Below are positions 1-6,999 of a DNA stretch of 53,268 bases, in pieces. Position 1 is the first letter of the stretch. The number at the start of each line of letters is the position of its first letter. The position numbers and the translations under genes are program-made. The notes beneath the pieces are model-generated. The model did not search any database and had not been told where the DNA came from. It worked only from the letters and a program-made list of their open reading frames with translations. The DNA is from an uncultured Lachnospiraceae bacterium (lineage in GTDB: Bacteria > Bacillota > Clostridia > Lachnospirales > Lachnospiraceae). The stretch spans positions 1-53,268 of the forward strand of contig CAMNQH010000019.1 in the NCBI GenBank assembly GCA_946549035.1, in the 5' to 3' direction.

Positions 1-1
1 G

Positions 2-397
2 CCGGGGATTCCCTGCGTCTATTACGGCAGCGAGTGGGGAGCCAAGGCCGAGAAGAGCCAGGGGGATCCGGCCCTGCGGGCTTGTTTCGAAGAACCTTTG
101 GAAAATGAACTGACCCAGTGGATTTCTCATCTGGCCAAGGCTAAGAAAGGCAGCGAGGCGCTGAATTATGGAGAATTCCGCTCTGTGGTACTTACCAACA
201 AGCAGTGTATTTTTGAGCGGAAGTCGGAGCATGAGCGGGTTTTGGTGGCGATTAACGCAGACAGCGAGCCTTATACGGCCCACTTTGACGCGGGATGCGG
301 CCTTGCAGTGGATTTGATCAGCGGTAAGACTCACGACTTTGGCGGAGGCAGCCAGCTTCCGGGCTACAGCGCGCAGTTCTGGAAAATGGAGAAATAG
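2..397 (+). CDS. GH13 (alpha-amylase clan) enzyme, C-terminal end, partial
   Basis: The frame is open from base 2 and the start lies outside the window, so only the last 131 codons are visible. It opens with PGIPCVYYGSEWG, the conserved stretch near the end of the GH13 barrel (family form PGxPxxYYGdE). The remaining ~115 residues are beta-rich, as expected of the C-terminal beta-sandwich domain. GH13 enzymes hydrolyse or rearrange alpha-glucans; whether this is an amylase, neopullulanase or oligo-glucosidase cannot be told from this piece. The usual Asp or Glu after YYG is Ser here (YYGSE), a mild oddity. An internal TTG at 98 is not a credible start because the frame is conserved upstream of it. 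No convincing terminator follows before the next gene. Confidence 0.8.
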   Translation, partial: PGIPCVYYGSEWGAKAEKSQGDPALRACFEEPLENELTQWISHLAKAKKGSEALNYGEFRSVVLTNKQCIFERKSEHERVLVAINADSEPYTAHFDAGCGLAVDLISGKTHDFGGGSQLPGYSAQFWKMEK

Positions 398-446
398 TTG
401 CGAGAAGCCGAAGGCAAGGCTGTAACGGAATAACAAAAAAATAATG

Positions 447-506
447 CATGCATATTCTAATACCAAAAGGCAAACGGAGGCTTTGGATGGAATTAGAATA
501 TGCATG
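447..506 (+). promoter_or_regulatory. Perfect 15-bp inverted repeat enclosing the ribosome site and start codon of the next gene
   Basis: CATGCATATTCTAAT at 447-461 is the exact reverse complement of ATTAGAATATGCATG at 492-506. The 30-base loop holds the Shine-Dalgarno GGAGG (476-480) and the ATG at 487. A second inner pairing, CCAAA (463-467) with TTTGG (482-486), would place the ribosome site in a small apical loop. The right arm is inside the coding sequence (codons 2-7). In RNA this would be a strong hairpin presenting or hiding the start region; in DNA it could be a protein-binding palindrome. Confidence 0.7.
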
Positions 507-1413
507 TTTTATTTTGGCATTTTATGTGATATTAGTATTGGCCGGTATTTGGCTGTACGAGTATGTGGAAAAGCAGAAAAGCTATCAGAAGATGGTACAG
601 CTTCCCATTCTCACACAGCAGGAGAAACGGCAGAAATTAAATGAACTCATTGCTCCCTTTGGATTTGCATATGATGGGAAGCAGGATTTGTTTTATTCCA
701 GAATAGACAGCTGGCAGCGTAAATTCGGGTATGGGAGGATTTACGATGAAGCGGCGGCGCCCCTGAATATGATTATTGACTGTGAACCTATTTATTTTGA
801 CTATCAGGAAAAGCATTGGATGATTGAATTTTGGAAGGGTCAGTACGGCATTACCACCGGCGGAGAGGTAGGAATCTATTATCTGCCCAAGAGAGTCCAG
901 GGAGAGGAGCTGCTTTTGCCCCGTCTGGTATATCATTGTGTAGAAGATGAGGATACCTTGCGGATCAAAACTATTTTGCGAAAAAAAGGAAAAGAGCTTT
1001 ATTTCAGACGGGGATATCACTGGTGGCTCACAGGGTTTGTGCTGGGAGAGTTTTCAAAGCCCAAAGAATTGGAGATGGATATAGAAATTACATTGAAGGA
1101 TTCCCAGATGCGGGACGCGTTTTTACAGGGCTTGTATGAGGCGGGGTATCAAAGGAATGAATTGAATGTCCGGGGAAATACCGTGTGGATTCATTTTACC
1201 AGACCCCATACAAAACAGCCCGTTACCAGAAACCGTCTGTTTGTGGCGGTAAAGCAGTGGGAGAATAAGCGAAACTGCAAATTGTACCAAAAAGCCACAA
1301 AGGATTATGTAAATGCATACGATAAGATTCTGGCTCTGAAAGAACGTGTTCCGCTTTTGTATGGAAAGCTGGAACGTCTTGGAAAATCCAGATTTGGAAC
1401 CGGGGAGGAATGA
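487..1413 (+). CDS. Membrane-anchored protein of unknown function
   Basis: A 308-residue protein that I do not recognise. Residues ~6-24 form one hydrophobic segment (FILAFYVILVLAGIW), then a charged stretch, so it is probably an N-terminally anchored protein with a ~280-residue domain rich in aromatic and basic residues. The start at 487 is chosen because GGAGG sits six bases upstream; an upstream in-frame ATG at 448 has no ribosome site. The gene abuts the phosphoesterase gene (stop at 1411-1413, next ATG at 1415), so the two are probably co-transcribed and may act together. The start region is enclosed in a long inverted repeat, described separately. No catalytic motif was seen. Confidence 0.75.
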   Translation: MELEYACFILAFYVILVLAGIWLYEYVEKQKSYQKMVQLPILTQQEKRQKLNELIAPFGFAYDGKQDLFYSRIDSWQRKFGYGRIYDEAAAPLNMIIDCEPIYFDYQEKHWMIEFWKGQYGITTGGEVGIYYLPKRVQGEELLLPRLVYHCVEDEDTLRIKTILRKKGKELYFRRGYHWWLTGFVLGEFSKPKELEMDIEITLKDSQMRDAFLQGLYEAGYQRNELNVRGNTVWIHFTRPHTKQPVTRNRLFVAVKQWENKRNCKLYQKATKDYVNAYDKILALKERVPLLYGKLERLGKSRFGTGEE

Positions 1414-1414
1414 G

Positions 1415-2263
1415 ATGAACCGATATGAAAAGCGCATGGAGAAGGTGCTTGCACAGGCGGTGAGCATTCCGTTTCACTGGGAAAAATCTTACGTGCTTAT
1501 GAGCGACTGTCATAGAGGAGACGGGAATTGGAACGATAATTTTGCCAGCAATAAAATTATTTATCTTGGAGCCTTAAAGGAGTATTATGAGCGGGGGTTT
1601 ATCTATTTAGAGCTTGGGGACGGGGATGAGCTTTGGGAAAACAGAAATATGGCGGAGATTTTGGAAAAGCATGGGGATGTGTTCGCGCTGATGAAGCGTT
1701 TTTACTGTGAAAACCGTCTGTATCTTCTTTATGGGAACCACGATTTGAAAAAGAAAAAAGGATTGCTGCTGCCGTGTTTTCCGGATATCCCGGTGTATGA
1801 AAGCATTTTGCTGAAAGGAGAGGGCTGGAAAAAAGGCCTGCTTTTGATGCATGGACATCAGGGGGATTTGTGGAATGAAAGATTGTGGTATCTTACCCGG
1901 TTCTTGGTACGGTATCTTTGGCGGCCCCTGGAACAGCTTGGGGTAAAGGATCCCACCAGCGCGGCTAAAAATTATAAGAAAAAGGAACGTGTGGAACAGC
2001 GTATGGCTCAATGGGCCAAGAAAAATCAGCAGGTTTTGATTGCCGGGCATACCCACAGACCCTATTTTTCCAGTCAGGGGGACCAGGGATGGTATTACAA
2101 CACAGGAAGCGGCGTACATCCTTACAGCGTTACGGCTTTAGAGATCATAAGGGGAAATCTTACCCTAGTAAAATGGAGCCAGGTGCCGGACTTCAATCAA
2201 TACGTGAGAGTGGAGAAGGAGATACTGGCGGGACCTTTATCTCTGTGTACATTACTTTCGTGA
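1415..2263 (+). CDS. Calcineurin-like metallophosphoesterase
   Basis: The 282-residue protein carries the full metal-binding signature of the calcineurin-like superfamily in order: SDCHRGD (D-x-H), LGDGDELWENR (GDxxE), YGNHD, MHGHQGD and AGHTHRP. Spacing and size resemble LpxH-like (UDP-2,3-diacylglucosamine hydrolase) and UshA-unrelated small phosphoesterases; in a Gram-positive the substrate is unlikely to be lipid A precursor, so it stays unknown. The ATG at 1415 follows GGGGAGG (1402-1408) inside the end of the upstream gene, so translation is probably coupled. An upstream in-frame start at 1346 would overlap the previous gene by 68 bases and lacks a ribosome site. No signal peptide, so cytoplasmic. 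Confidence 0.88.
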   Translation: MNRYEKRMEKVLAQAVSIPFHWEKSYVLMSDCHRGDGNWNDNFASNKIIYLGALKEYYERGFIYLELGDGDELWENRNMAEILEKHGDVFALMKRFYCENRLYLLYGNHDLKKKKGLLLPCFPDIPVYESILLKGEGWKKGLLLMHGHQGDLWNERLWYLTRFLVRYLWRPLEQLGVKDPTSAAKNYKKKERVEQRMAQWAKKNQQVLIAGHTHRPYFSSQGDQGWYYNTGSGVHPYSVTALEIIRGNLTLVKWSQVPDFNQYVRVEKEILAGPLSLCTLLS

Positions 2264-2288
2264 CAGAGAGAAAAATTTGTGCTATGAT
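2260..2288 (+). promoter_or_regulatory. Sigma-A promoter for the AEC transporter gene
   Basis: GTGACA at 2260-2265 and TATGAT at 2283-2288 are 17 bases apart, and TGC directly before the -10 makes it an extended -10. The -35 overlaps the stop codon of the phosphoesterase gene. Transcription would begin near 2295, leaving a ~117-base leader. Confidence 0.6.
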
Positions 2289-2295
2289 AAATCCG

Positions 2296-2386
2296 GGGCG
2301 TGTTTGGACCATGAGCGGCAGCACAGGCTTCAGACGCCCTGGGGAAATGAAAAGAGTCACCAGATGCCTGGGTGTTACGGCATCTG
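2296..2386 (+). other. Possible structured leader of the AEC transporter mRNA
   Basis: Two stems can be drawn: GGGCGT (2296-2301) with ACGCCC (2334-2339), and CAGATGCC (2361-2368) with GGCATCTG (2379-2386). Neither is followed by a U-tract. The pattern matches no riboswitch class that I recognise, and pairing could be coincidental. Confidence 0.3.
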
Positions 2387-2411
2387 TCACAGAAGAAGGG
2401 AGTAATTTTTT

Positions 2412-3359
2412 ATGGCGATTGCCGTTACTATGTGCAAGTTGTTTGCAGCGCTGATATTAGGGTACAGTTTAAACAAGCTGGGGATGTTGGACGAGCATAC
2501 CAGTAAACGATTGTCCGGGATTATTGTGAATGCGGTGCTGCCTTTTTTAATTATCAGCTCTGTGGCCGGAATTGACGGGAGCGGGAGCGAGGTCTTGCTG
2601 CTGTTTTTGGCAGGTTTAGTTTGTTACGCCGTATTTCCTTTGATTGGCTGGCTTGTAGTACGGCTGATTGGGGTAAAAAAGGGAATGCGGGGAACGTATA
2701 TGTGTATGGTGATGTTTTCCAACAATGCATTTATGGGATATCCGGTGGTTTCCGCCTTATTTGGCAGCAGCGCGATTTTTTATACTACGATTTTTCATAT
2801 GTTGTTTAATTTGATGGTCTTTTCCCTGGGAATGACGCTGATTCGTAAGGACGCGGAGGTGGACGGAACGCGAAAAGAAGCGCCGTTACAATCCCGGGAG
2901 CGGATCCGGGTGATTCGTCAGGTGGTGAACAACGGTGTAATCGCTTCCGTTTTGGCATTGATTATTTATTTTTGCCATATCCCCCTTCCGGAGATGGTCA
3001 CGGAGACCTGCAGCTTTATCGGAAATATCTGTATGCCTCTGTCCATGATGGTGATAGGGGGCAGCATCGCAGGCTATCCTCTGAAGGATATTTTTTCTGA
3101 AAAAAAGGTGTACATTATTACGGCGGTGCGGTTGATTTTAATGCCGGTGCTGGTGTATTTTGCAATGGGACTGTTTACGGACAATGGGGAGCTGATTAAG
3201 GTGGCTACCATTACCACGGGAATGCCCATTGCCTCCATTGTGGCAATGGTCTCCACCCCTTACCAAAAACAGGGAAAAGCTTCTGCCATAGCCGTGGTGT
3301 TTTCTACCATATGTTCGCTGGTGACTATTCCGGTGATGTGCGTACTTTTGGGCGCTTAA
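2412..3359 (+). CDS. AEC (auxin efflux carrier) family transporter
   Basis: A 315-residue, very hydrophobic protein with about ten membrane segments split into two five-helix halves by a charged loop at ~155-170. This is the layout of the AEC/bile-acid-sodium-symporter fold. The N-terminal SLNKLGMLDEHTSKRLSGIIVNAVLPFLI is typical, as are VMFSNNAFMGYPV and the later NICMPLSMMVIGGSIA. Bacterial AEC proteins export or import small carboxylates such as malate or malonate; the substrate is not predictable here. It has its own extended -10 promoter and a ~117-base leader. The next gene, a GNAT, starts 21 bases after the stop and may be co-transcribed. Confidence 0.88.
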   Translation: MAIAVTMCKLFAALILGYSLNKLGMLDEHTSKRLSGIIVNAVLPFLIISSVAGIDGSGSEVLLLFLAGLVCYAVFPLIGWLVVRLIGVKKGMRGTYMCMVMFSNNAFMGYPVVSALFGSSAIFYTTIFHMLFNLMVFSLGMTLIRKDAEVDGTRKEAPLQSRERIRVIRQVVNNGVIASVLALIIYFCHIPLPEMVTETCSFIGNICMPLSMMVIGGSIAGYPLKDIFSEKKVYIITAVRLILMPVLVYFAMGLFTDNGELIKVATITTGMPIASIVAMVSTPYQKQGKASAIAVVFSTICSLVTIPVMCVLLGA

Positions 3360-3380
3360 ATAACAGGAGGTGCAGGCAGA

Positions 3381-3920
3381 ATGATACAATATAGGAGACT
3401 CAAAGAAGATGAGATTTCCCGGGCGTTGTTTTCGGGATTTATCCGCCGTCAGACAGTGACAGATTGTTGGCGGAAGATCGACGGGGAATGGGTTGTCCGC
3501 CCGGATCCTTTTGTAGACGATTGGAAGGAAGAAGAGTATGAGTTTTTGGTAACATGCCTGAGACAGACTGTAGCTTCAGGTGGGTTTGTATACGCCGCTT
3601 TTTGCCAGGGAGTGTTAAAGGGATTTGTCTCAGTGGAGCCTGGGATATTTGGAGGAGAGCAGAGGTATCTGGATTTGTCCAGTATCCATGTGTCAGAGGA
3701 TATGCGGGGCAGCGGAATCGGACGGGCCTTATTTTTGGCGGCCAGGGAATGGGCGGCAGAGCAAGGGGCCGAAAAGCTGTATATTTCTGCTCATTCAGCG
3801 GTGGAAACACAAGCGTTTTATCGGGCTATGGGCTGTGTAGAAGCTCAGGTTTATCAGAAGGAACATGTGGAAAAAGAGCCGTATGACTGTCAGCTGGAAT
3901 GTGTCCTTGGACATGAGTGA
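3381..3920 (+). CDS. GNAT family N-acetyltransferase
   Basis: A 179-residue cytoplasmic protein with the GNAT acetyl-CoA site: SSIHVSEDMRGSGIGRALFLAARE (motif A, RGxGIGxxL) near residues 100-120, then LYISAHSAVETQAFYRAMGC (motif B). Such enzymes transfer an acetyl group to an amine; the acceptor is unknown. AGGAGG at ~3364-3369 lies upstream of the ATG at 3381. It follows the AEC transporter by 21 bases and is probably in the same transcript. Confidence 0.85.
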   Translation: MIQYRRLKEDEISRALFSGFIRRQTVTDCWRKIDGEWVVRPDPFVDDWKEEEYEFLVTCLRQTVASGGFVYAAFCQGVLKGFVSVEPGIFGGEQRYLDLSSIHVSEDMRGSGIGRALFLAAREWAAEQGAEKLYISAHSAVETQAFYRAMGCVEAQVYQKEHVEKEPYDCQLECVLGHE

Positions 3921-3976
3921 GACTCTTTTACGGTGCAAGGGGTTGTTGCTATAGATGAAAAAAGGAGGATAAACGT

Positions 3977-4396
3977 ATGGCGTTACAAGTGCTTCATGCA
4001 GGGATTAGTGTTATGAATATGGAGGAGTCTCTGAAATGGTATGAGAAAAATCTTGGATTTACCTTAGTAAAGGATGATGGATTTATTCCGCCTCTGCAAG
4101 CTCGGATTTGCTTTATTCAAAATGGAGATTTTCAAATTGAATTATTTGAATATCTGGAGCCAAAGCCGGTTCCTCAGGAACGGCTTATGCCCAACAGTGA
4201 TTTAAGGACCGCGGGAACCAAGCATGTGGCTTTCGGCGTGGAGGATATGGCGGCTATGAAAGAGCGCCTTCTGGAAAATGGTGTGGATATCGCCCACGAG
4301 GTGGTTATGGAAGGGAATAAGGTTATGTTTATCCGGGATTGCAGCGGGGTACTGCTTGAGCTGATCGAACTGCCATCTAAGAAAGAGGAGGAGTAA
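3977..4396 (+). CDS. VOC superfamily protein (glyoxalase/dioxygenase fold)
   Basis: A 139-residue protein with two beta-alpha-beta-beta-beta modules of the vicinal oxygen chelate fold. Metal-ligand candidates are His at residue 7 (VLHAGISV), the Glu in FQIELFEY, the His in TKHVAFGVED and the Glu in VLLELIELP, the usual H/E/H/E arrangement. It could be a lactoylglutathione-lyase-like isomerase, an epimerase or a ring-cleavage enzyme. AAAGGAGG precedes the ATG. It is followed two bases after its stop by the EthD-like gene, so the two are translated from one mRNA and probably serve one pathway, perhaps processing of an aromatic or keto compound (inference). Confidence 0.82.
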   Translation: MALQVLHAGISVMNMEESLKWYEKNLGFTLVKDDGFIPPLQARICFIQNGDFQIELFEYLEPKPVPQERLMPNSDLRTAGTKHVAFGVEDMAAMKERLLENGVDIAHEVVMEGNKVMFIRDCSGVLLELIELPSKKEEE

Positions 4397-4398
4397 AA

Positions 4399-5202
4399 AT
4401 GAATAATATGGTAATGAACAAGACGCTGATTGTACATCATATCAACGACGTTGACAACGTTCCGGCGATGGAACGGTGGTTTGTCCATCACCACTGTCCG
4501 GAGGTGATGGCTCAGGAACCCTGGCTGACCCGCTATGTGATGTATCGGGTAATGCCCCCTGCGGAAGGAATGAAAGAACTGGCGTTTTTTAACTACCGGG
4601 TTCATGAAAACCTGGGGCTTGGAGTGGAACATCGCAGAAGCCTTCGGGGGCTTTTGGGCATGACGCCGGAGCCTTGTGAAAATGCCATGACGGTGGCCAT
4701 TGCCAATGTACCGGCAGAGCCTACAGAGGACTTTTTTGGTCAGATGATGAATCATAGAGATTCTGCGTTTATCCGTTTTGTCTATATGATGTCTTATCCC
4801 AAGGGCGTATCCAGAGAAGAAGGAGAGGAATGGTTTTTACATACCTTTGCGCCGGAGGCCTGTAAGCTGCCGGGCCTGCTGAAATTTTTCTCTCATAAGG
4901 CATACGACAAGCAGTATCCGCCGATTCCGCTGCCGGAGGTAGGAGAAGGGCCGGAGTTTGTGGATGTGGGAGAGGATAATATTTTTTTCCATTCCTGGGA
5001 TCGGGTGTGTGAGATGTGGTTTGCCAATAACTCCGCCTGGACCAATGCATTTGTGAAACATCCGCCTAAGTGGACGGTTCCTGCCTGGGCGGTACGGGAT
5101 ACCTTTCCCTTTGTAGAGCCGGGGAAGGATTTTATCTGTACCAGTATCTTGGAGCGTCCTGACCAGAATATGTTAAAACATTACGACGGCTGTGTATTTT
5201 AA
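4399..5202 (+). CDS. Duplicated EthD-like (dimeric alpha-beta barrel) protein, function unknown
   Basis: A 267-residue soluble protein. Two halves look related: KTLIVHHINDVDNVPAMERWFVHHHCPEVM in the first and FIRFVYMMSYPKGVSREEGEEWFLHTFAPEA in the second, each a beta strand followed by a helix with a WF-x-H-x-x-P-E core. This is the style of EthD/ABM-type ferredoxin-like domains that form dimeric barrels. The second half ends in a Trp/Pro-rich tail. His and Glu clusters could bind a metal or haem-like ligand, but no catalytic signature is certain. The start has GGAGGAG immediately upstream within the end of the VOC gene. The stop TAA overlaps the stop of the convergent proC gene in a shared TTAA. 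Confidence 0.6.
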   Translation: MNNMVMNKTLIVHHINDVDNVPAMERWFVHHHCPEVMAQEPWLTRYVMYRVMPPAEGMKELAFFNYRVHENLGLGVEHRRSLRGLLGMTPEPCENAMTVAIANVPAEPTEDFFGQMMNHRDSAFIRFVYMMSYPKGVSREEGEEWFLHTFAPEACKLPGLLKFFSHKAYDKQYPPIPLPEVGEGPEFVDVGEDNIFFHSWDRVCEMWFANNSAWTNAFVKHPPKWTVPAWAVRDTFPFVEPGKDFICTSILERPDQNMLKHYDGCVF

Positions 5203-6008
5203 CGGGTGTTCATTTCCCGGGACTTTTGTACACAGGCTCGTTGGCCTTTGATGACTGCGTGGCGCAGCCCCTCCTGTTCCAGTACGGCTACGGCTTCGAT
5301 GGTGGTTCCTCCCGGCGAGCAGACCTGGTCCTTTAAGACGCCGGGGTGCAGGCCGGTTTCCAGTACCATTTTGGCGGAGCCTAAGACGGACTGGGCAGCA
5401 AATTCGTAGGCCATGGACCGGGGGACGCCGTCGGCTACAGCGGCGTCCGCCATAGCCTCCAGAAACAGGAAAACGTAGGCCGGGGAGGAGCCGGAGACGC
5501 CGATAAAAGCGTCCATCATAGATTCTGGTATCACCTTGCATTTTCCAAAGCTTTCAAAGATAGAAACAGCCAGATCCAAATCCCTTTGGGATACATGTTC
5601 ATTGACACAGAGGGCGCTCATGGCTTCTCCCACCAGGGCAGGCGTATTGGGCATGGCCCGTATCAGCTTGACGGGGACGCCGAACATGGTCTCTATCTGA
5701 TGTATAGATTGTCCGGCGGCAATAGAGAGGATCAGCGTATCTGCTGAGATGCAGTCTTTGAGCTCTTCAATCACTTCAGGGAAGACGCCGGGCTTTACCG
5801 CGAGGATAAGAATATCGGCCTGGGCTGCCGCCTCTCGATTGTCGGAAGCGGCCTGAATGCCAAACTGCCGGGTCAGGGACTGGCAGGTTTTTTGGGTTTT
5901 GGCCGTGGCGGTGATTTGGGACGGCGCGGCAAGCCCGGATGTTAGGATGCCGCCGATCATGGCCTGGGCCATGTTGCCTCCGCCGATAAAAGTAATAGAT
6001 TGATGCAT
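5199..6008 (-). CDS. proC: Pyrroline-5-carboxylate reductase
   Basis: The 269-residue protein has an N-terminal Rossmann dinucleotide site (ITFIGGGNMAQAMIGG, residues 5-20), ILAVKP at the end of the NADP domain, MPNTPALVGEAM, and the C-terminal signature from SGSSPAYVFLFLEAMADAAV to DQVCSPGGTTIEAV. It reduces 1-pyrroline-5-carboxylate to proline in the cytoplasm as the last step of proline synthesis. Length and motifs are complete. AAAGGAGGA precedes the ATG. It lies 50 bases downstream of the AraC-type gene on the same strand and may be read from that promoter. It converges with, and overlaps by three bases, the EthD-like gene. Confidence 0.95.
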   Translation of the reverse strand: MHQSITFIGGGNMAQAMIGGILTSGLAAPSQITATAKTQKTCQSLTRQFGIQAASDNREAAAQADILILAVKPGVFPEVIEELKDCISADTLILSIAAGQSIHQIETMFGVPVKLIRAMPNTPALVGEAMSALCVNEHVSQRDLDLAVSIFESFGKCKVIPESMMDAFIGVSGSSPAYVFLFLEAMADAAVADGVPRSMAYEFAAQSVLGSAKMVLETGLHPGVLKDQVCSPGGTTIEAVAVLEQEGLRHAVIKGQRACVQKSREMNTR

Positions 6009-6058
6009 AAAAATTCCTCCTTTGGGGTAGTAAATGCTTCTGGGTGTTGCATCGTATG

Positions 6059-6874
6059 TTACACTTGGGAAGGGGCGATGTGGTATTGCCGCCGAAACTG
6101 CCTTCCAAAGTTATTATAATCTGAAAAACCCACGGCAAGGGCCACCTCCGTACTGGTAAGGGTTCCTTGCTTTAATAGATTATAGGCCTTTTTTAATCGA
6201 AACTGGTTTAGATAAGCGCCTGGGCTTAATCCCATGCTCTCCTTAAATAAATGTGCAAAGCGGCCGGGGCTGAGATTTACCAGGTTGGCCATATCCTGAG
6301 CTGAGATGGGATGCATGTAGTTTTCTTCCAGGTAGCTGAGCACCGCATTCAGCCTACCCAGATTCTGTCTGCGCCGCAGGTTTTCTTGTTCTGTCAGGTT
6401 CTCTGACACATAGTGGCGCATCAAGTAGACGATTAATTCATAAATTTTTCCCTTCATGGAAATCTTGTATCCTAACTGCCGCTCTTCTTCCTCTTCAAAC
6501 AGAGAACGGAATAAATCTCCTATGATGTTGTCTTTTTGTATCAAGGGCTGGAACAACAAATGGTGTCCGGCGATTTCACCGGAAAAATCATCCATACGAA
6601 AAATTAGTACCAGAACGTCCAGTACCGGGGCGGTGCAGATTCCCTGATGCAGTTCATTTCCGTTGATTACCAAAAGATCCCCTGGGGAAACCGGATATTT
6701 CCTCTGATTACAGTACAGATAGCCTTCTCCCTGTAGGATATAGTGCAGCTCCGCCTGTTCATGCCAGTGGCTGGGAAAGTAAAGCCCTTTTTTTAAAATA
6801 TGATTTTTCAGCAGCTGGGCCGGAAACTCCTTGTCTCCGATGACAATATTCTGATATAAGCCGATGTCCTGCAT
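6059..6874 (-). CDS. AraC family transcriptional regulator with cupin sensor domain
   Basis: The 271-residue protein has an N-terminal cupin-like sensing domain (SHWHEQAELHYILQGEG, PGDLLVINGNELHQG) and a C-terminal pair of helix-turn-helix motifs (DMANLVNLSPGRFAHLFKES and EVALAVGFSDYNNFGRQFRR), the AraC/XylS arrangement. Members bind a sugar or related ligand and activate nearby operons. It is divergent from the sugar isomerase/epimerase gene at 7000, and a 9-bp inverted repeat brackets that gene's promoter, so it probably controls 7000-9135. A minus-strand -35 TTGCCA in the shared region may serve its own transcription. proC follows on the same strand. Confidence 0.9.
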   Translation of the reverse strand: MQDIGLYQNIVIGDKEFPAQLLKNHILKKGLYFPSHWHEQAELHYILQGEGYLYCNQRKYPVSPGDLLVINGNELHQGICTAPVLDVLVLIFRMDDFSGEIAGHHLLFQPLIQKDNIIGDLFRSLFEEEEERQLGYKISMKGKIYELIVYLMRHYVSENLTEQENLRRRQNLGRLNAVLSYLEENYMHPISAQDMANLVNLSPGRFAHLFKESMGLSPGAYLNQFRLKKAYNLLKQGTLTSTEVALAVGFSDYNNFGRQFRRQYHIAPSQV

Positions 6875-6919
6875 AAAAACCTCCTGCTCGGATTTGGGGA
6901 AATAGCAGAATCCTATGAA

Positions 6920-6974
6920 TTATTGGCAAAAAAAATATTGCTCCCCTTGTCCGCTCATTATATAATGCCAATAA
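6920..6974. promoter_or_regulatory. 9-bp inverted repeat bracketing the divergent promoter
   Basis: TTATTGGCA (6920-6928) and TGCCAATAA (6966-6974) are perfect reverse complements 37 bases apart. The right copy overlaps the end of the -10 and the start-point region of the rightward promoter; the left copy lies upstream of its -35 and within the leftward promoter zone. They are candidate operator half-sites for the adjacent AraC-type regulator or another repressor. Confidence 0.5.
6938..6966 (+). promoter_or_regulatory. Sigma-A promoter for the sugar isomerase/epimerase gene
   Basis: TTGCTC at 6938-6943 and a perfect TATAAT at 6961-6966 are separated by exactly 17 bases. Transcription would start near 6973, giving a leader of only ~27 bases to the ATG at 7000, which has AAAGGAA as its ribosome site. 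Confidence 0.75.
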
Positions 6975-6999
6975 AAAAAAGTCAACGAAAGGAATCGTC

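Noticed and set aside
2296-2386. AEC leader as a known riboswitch (TPP, SAM, FMN, ZTP or c-di-GMP)
   Set aside because: None of the conserved sequence blocks of these classes could be found.
4174-4755. Minus-strand 193-codon frame under the VOC and EthD-like genes
   Set aside because: It overlaps two well-supported plus-strand genes that have ribosome sites and family motifs; its translation shows no family.
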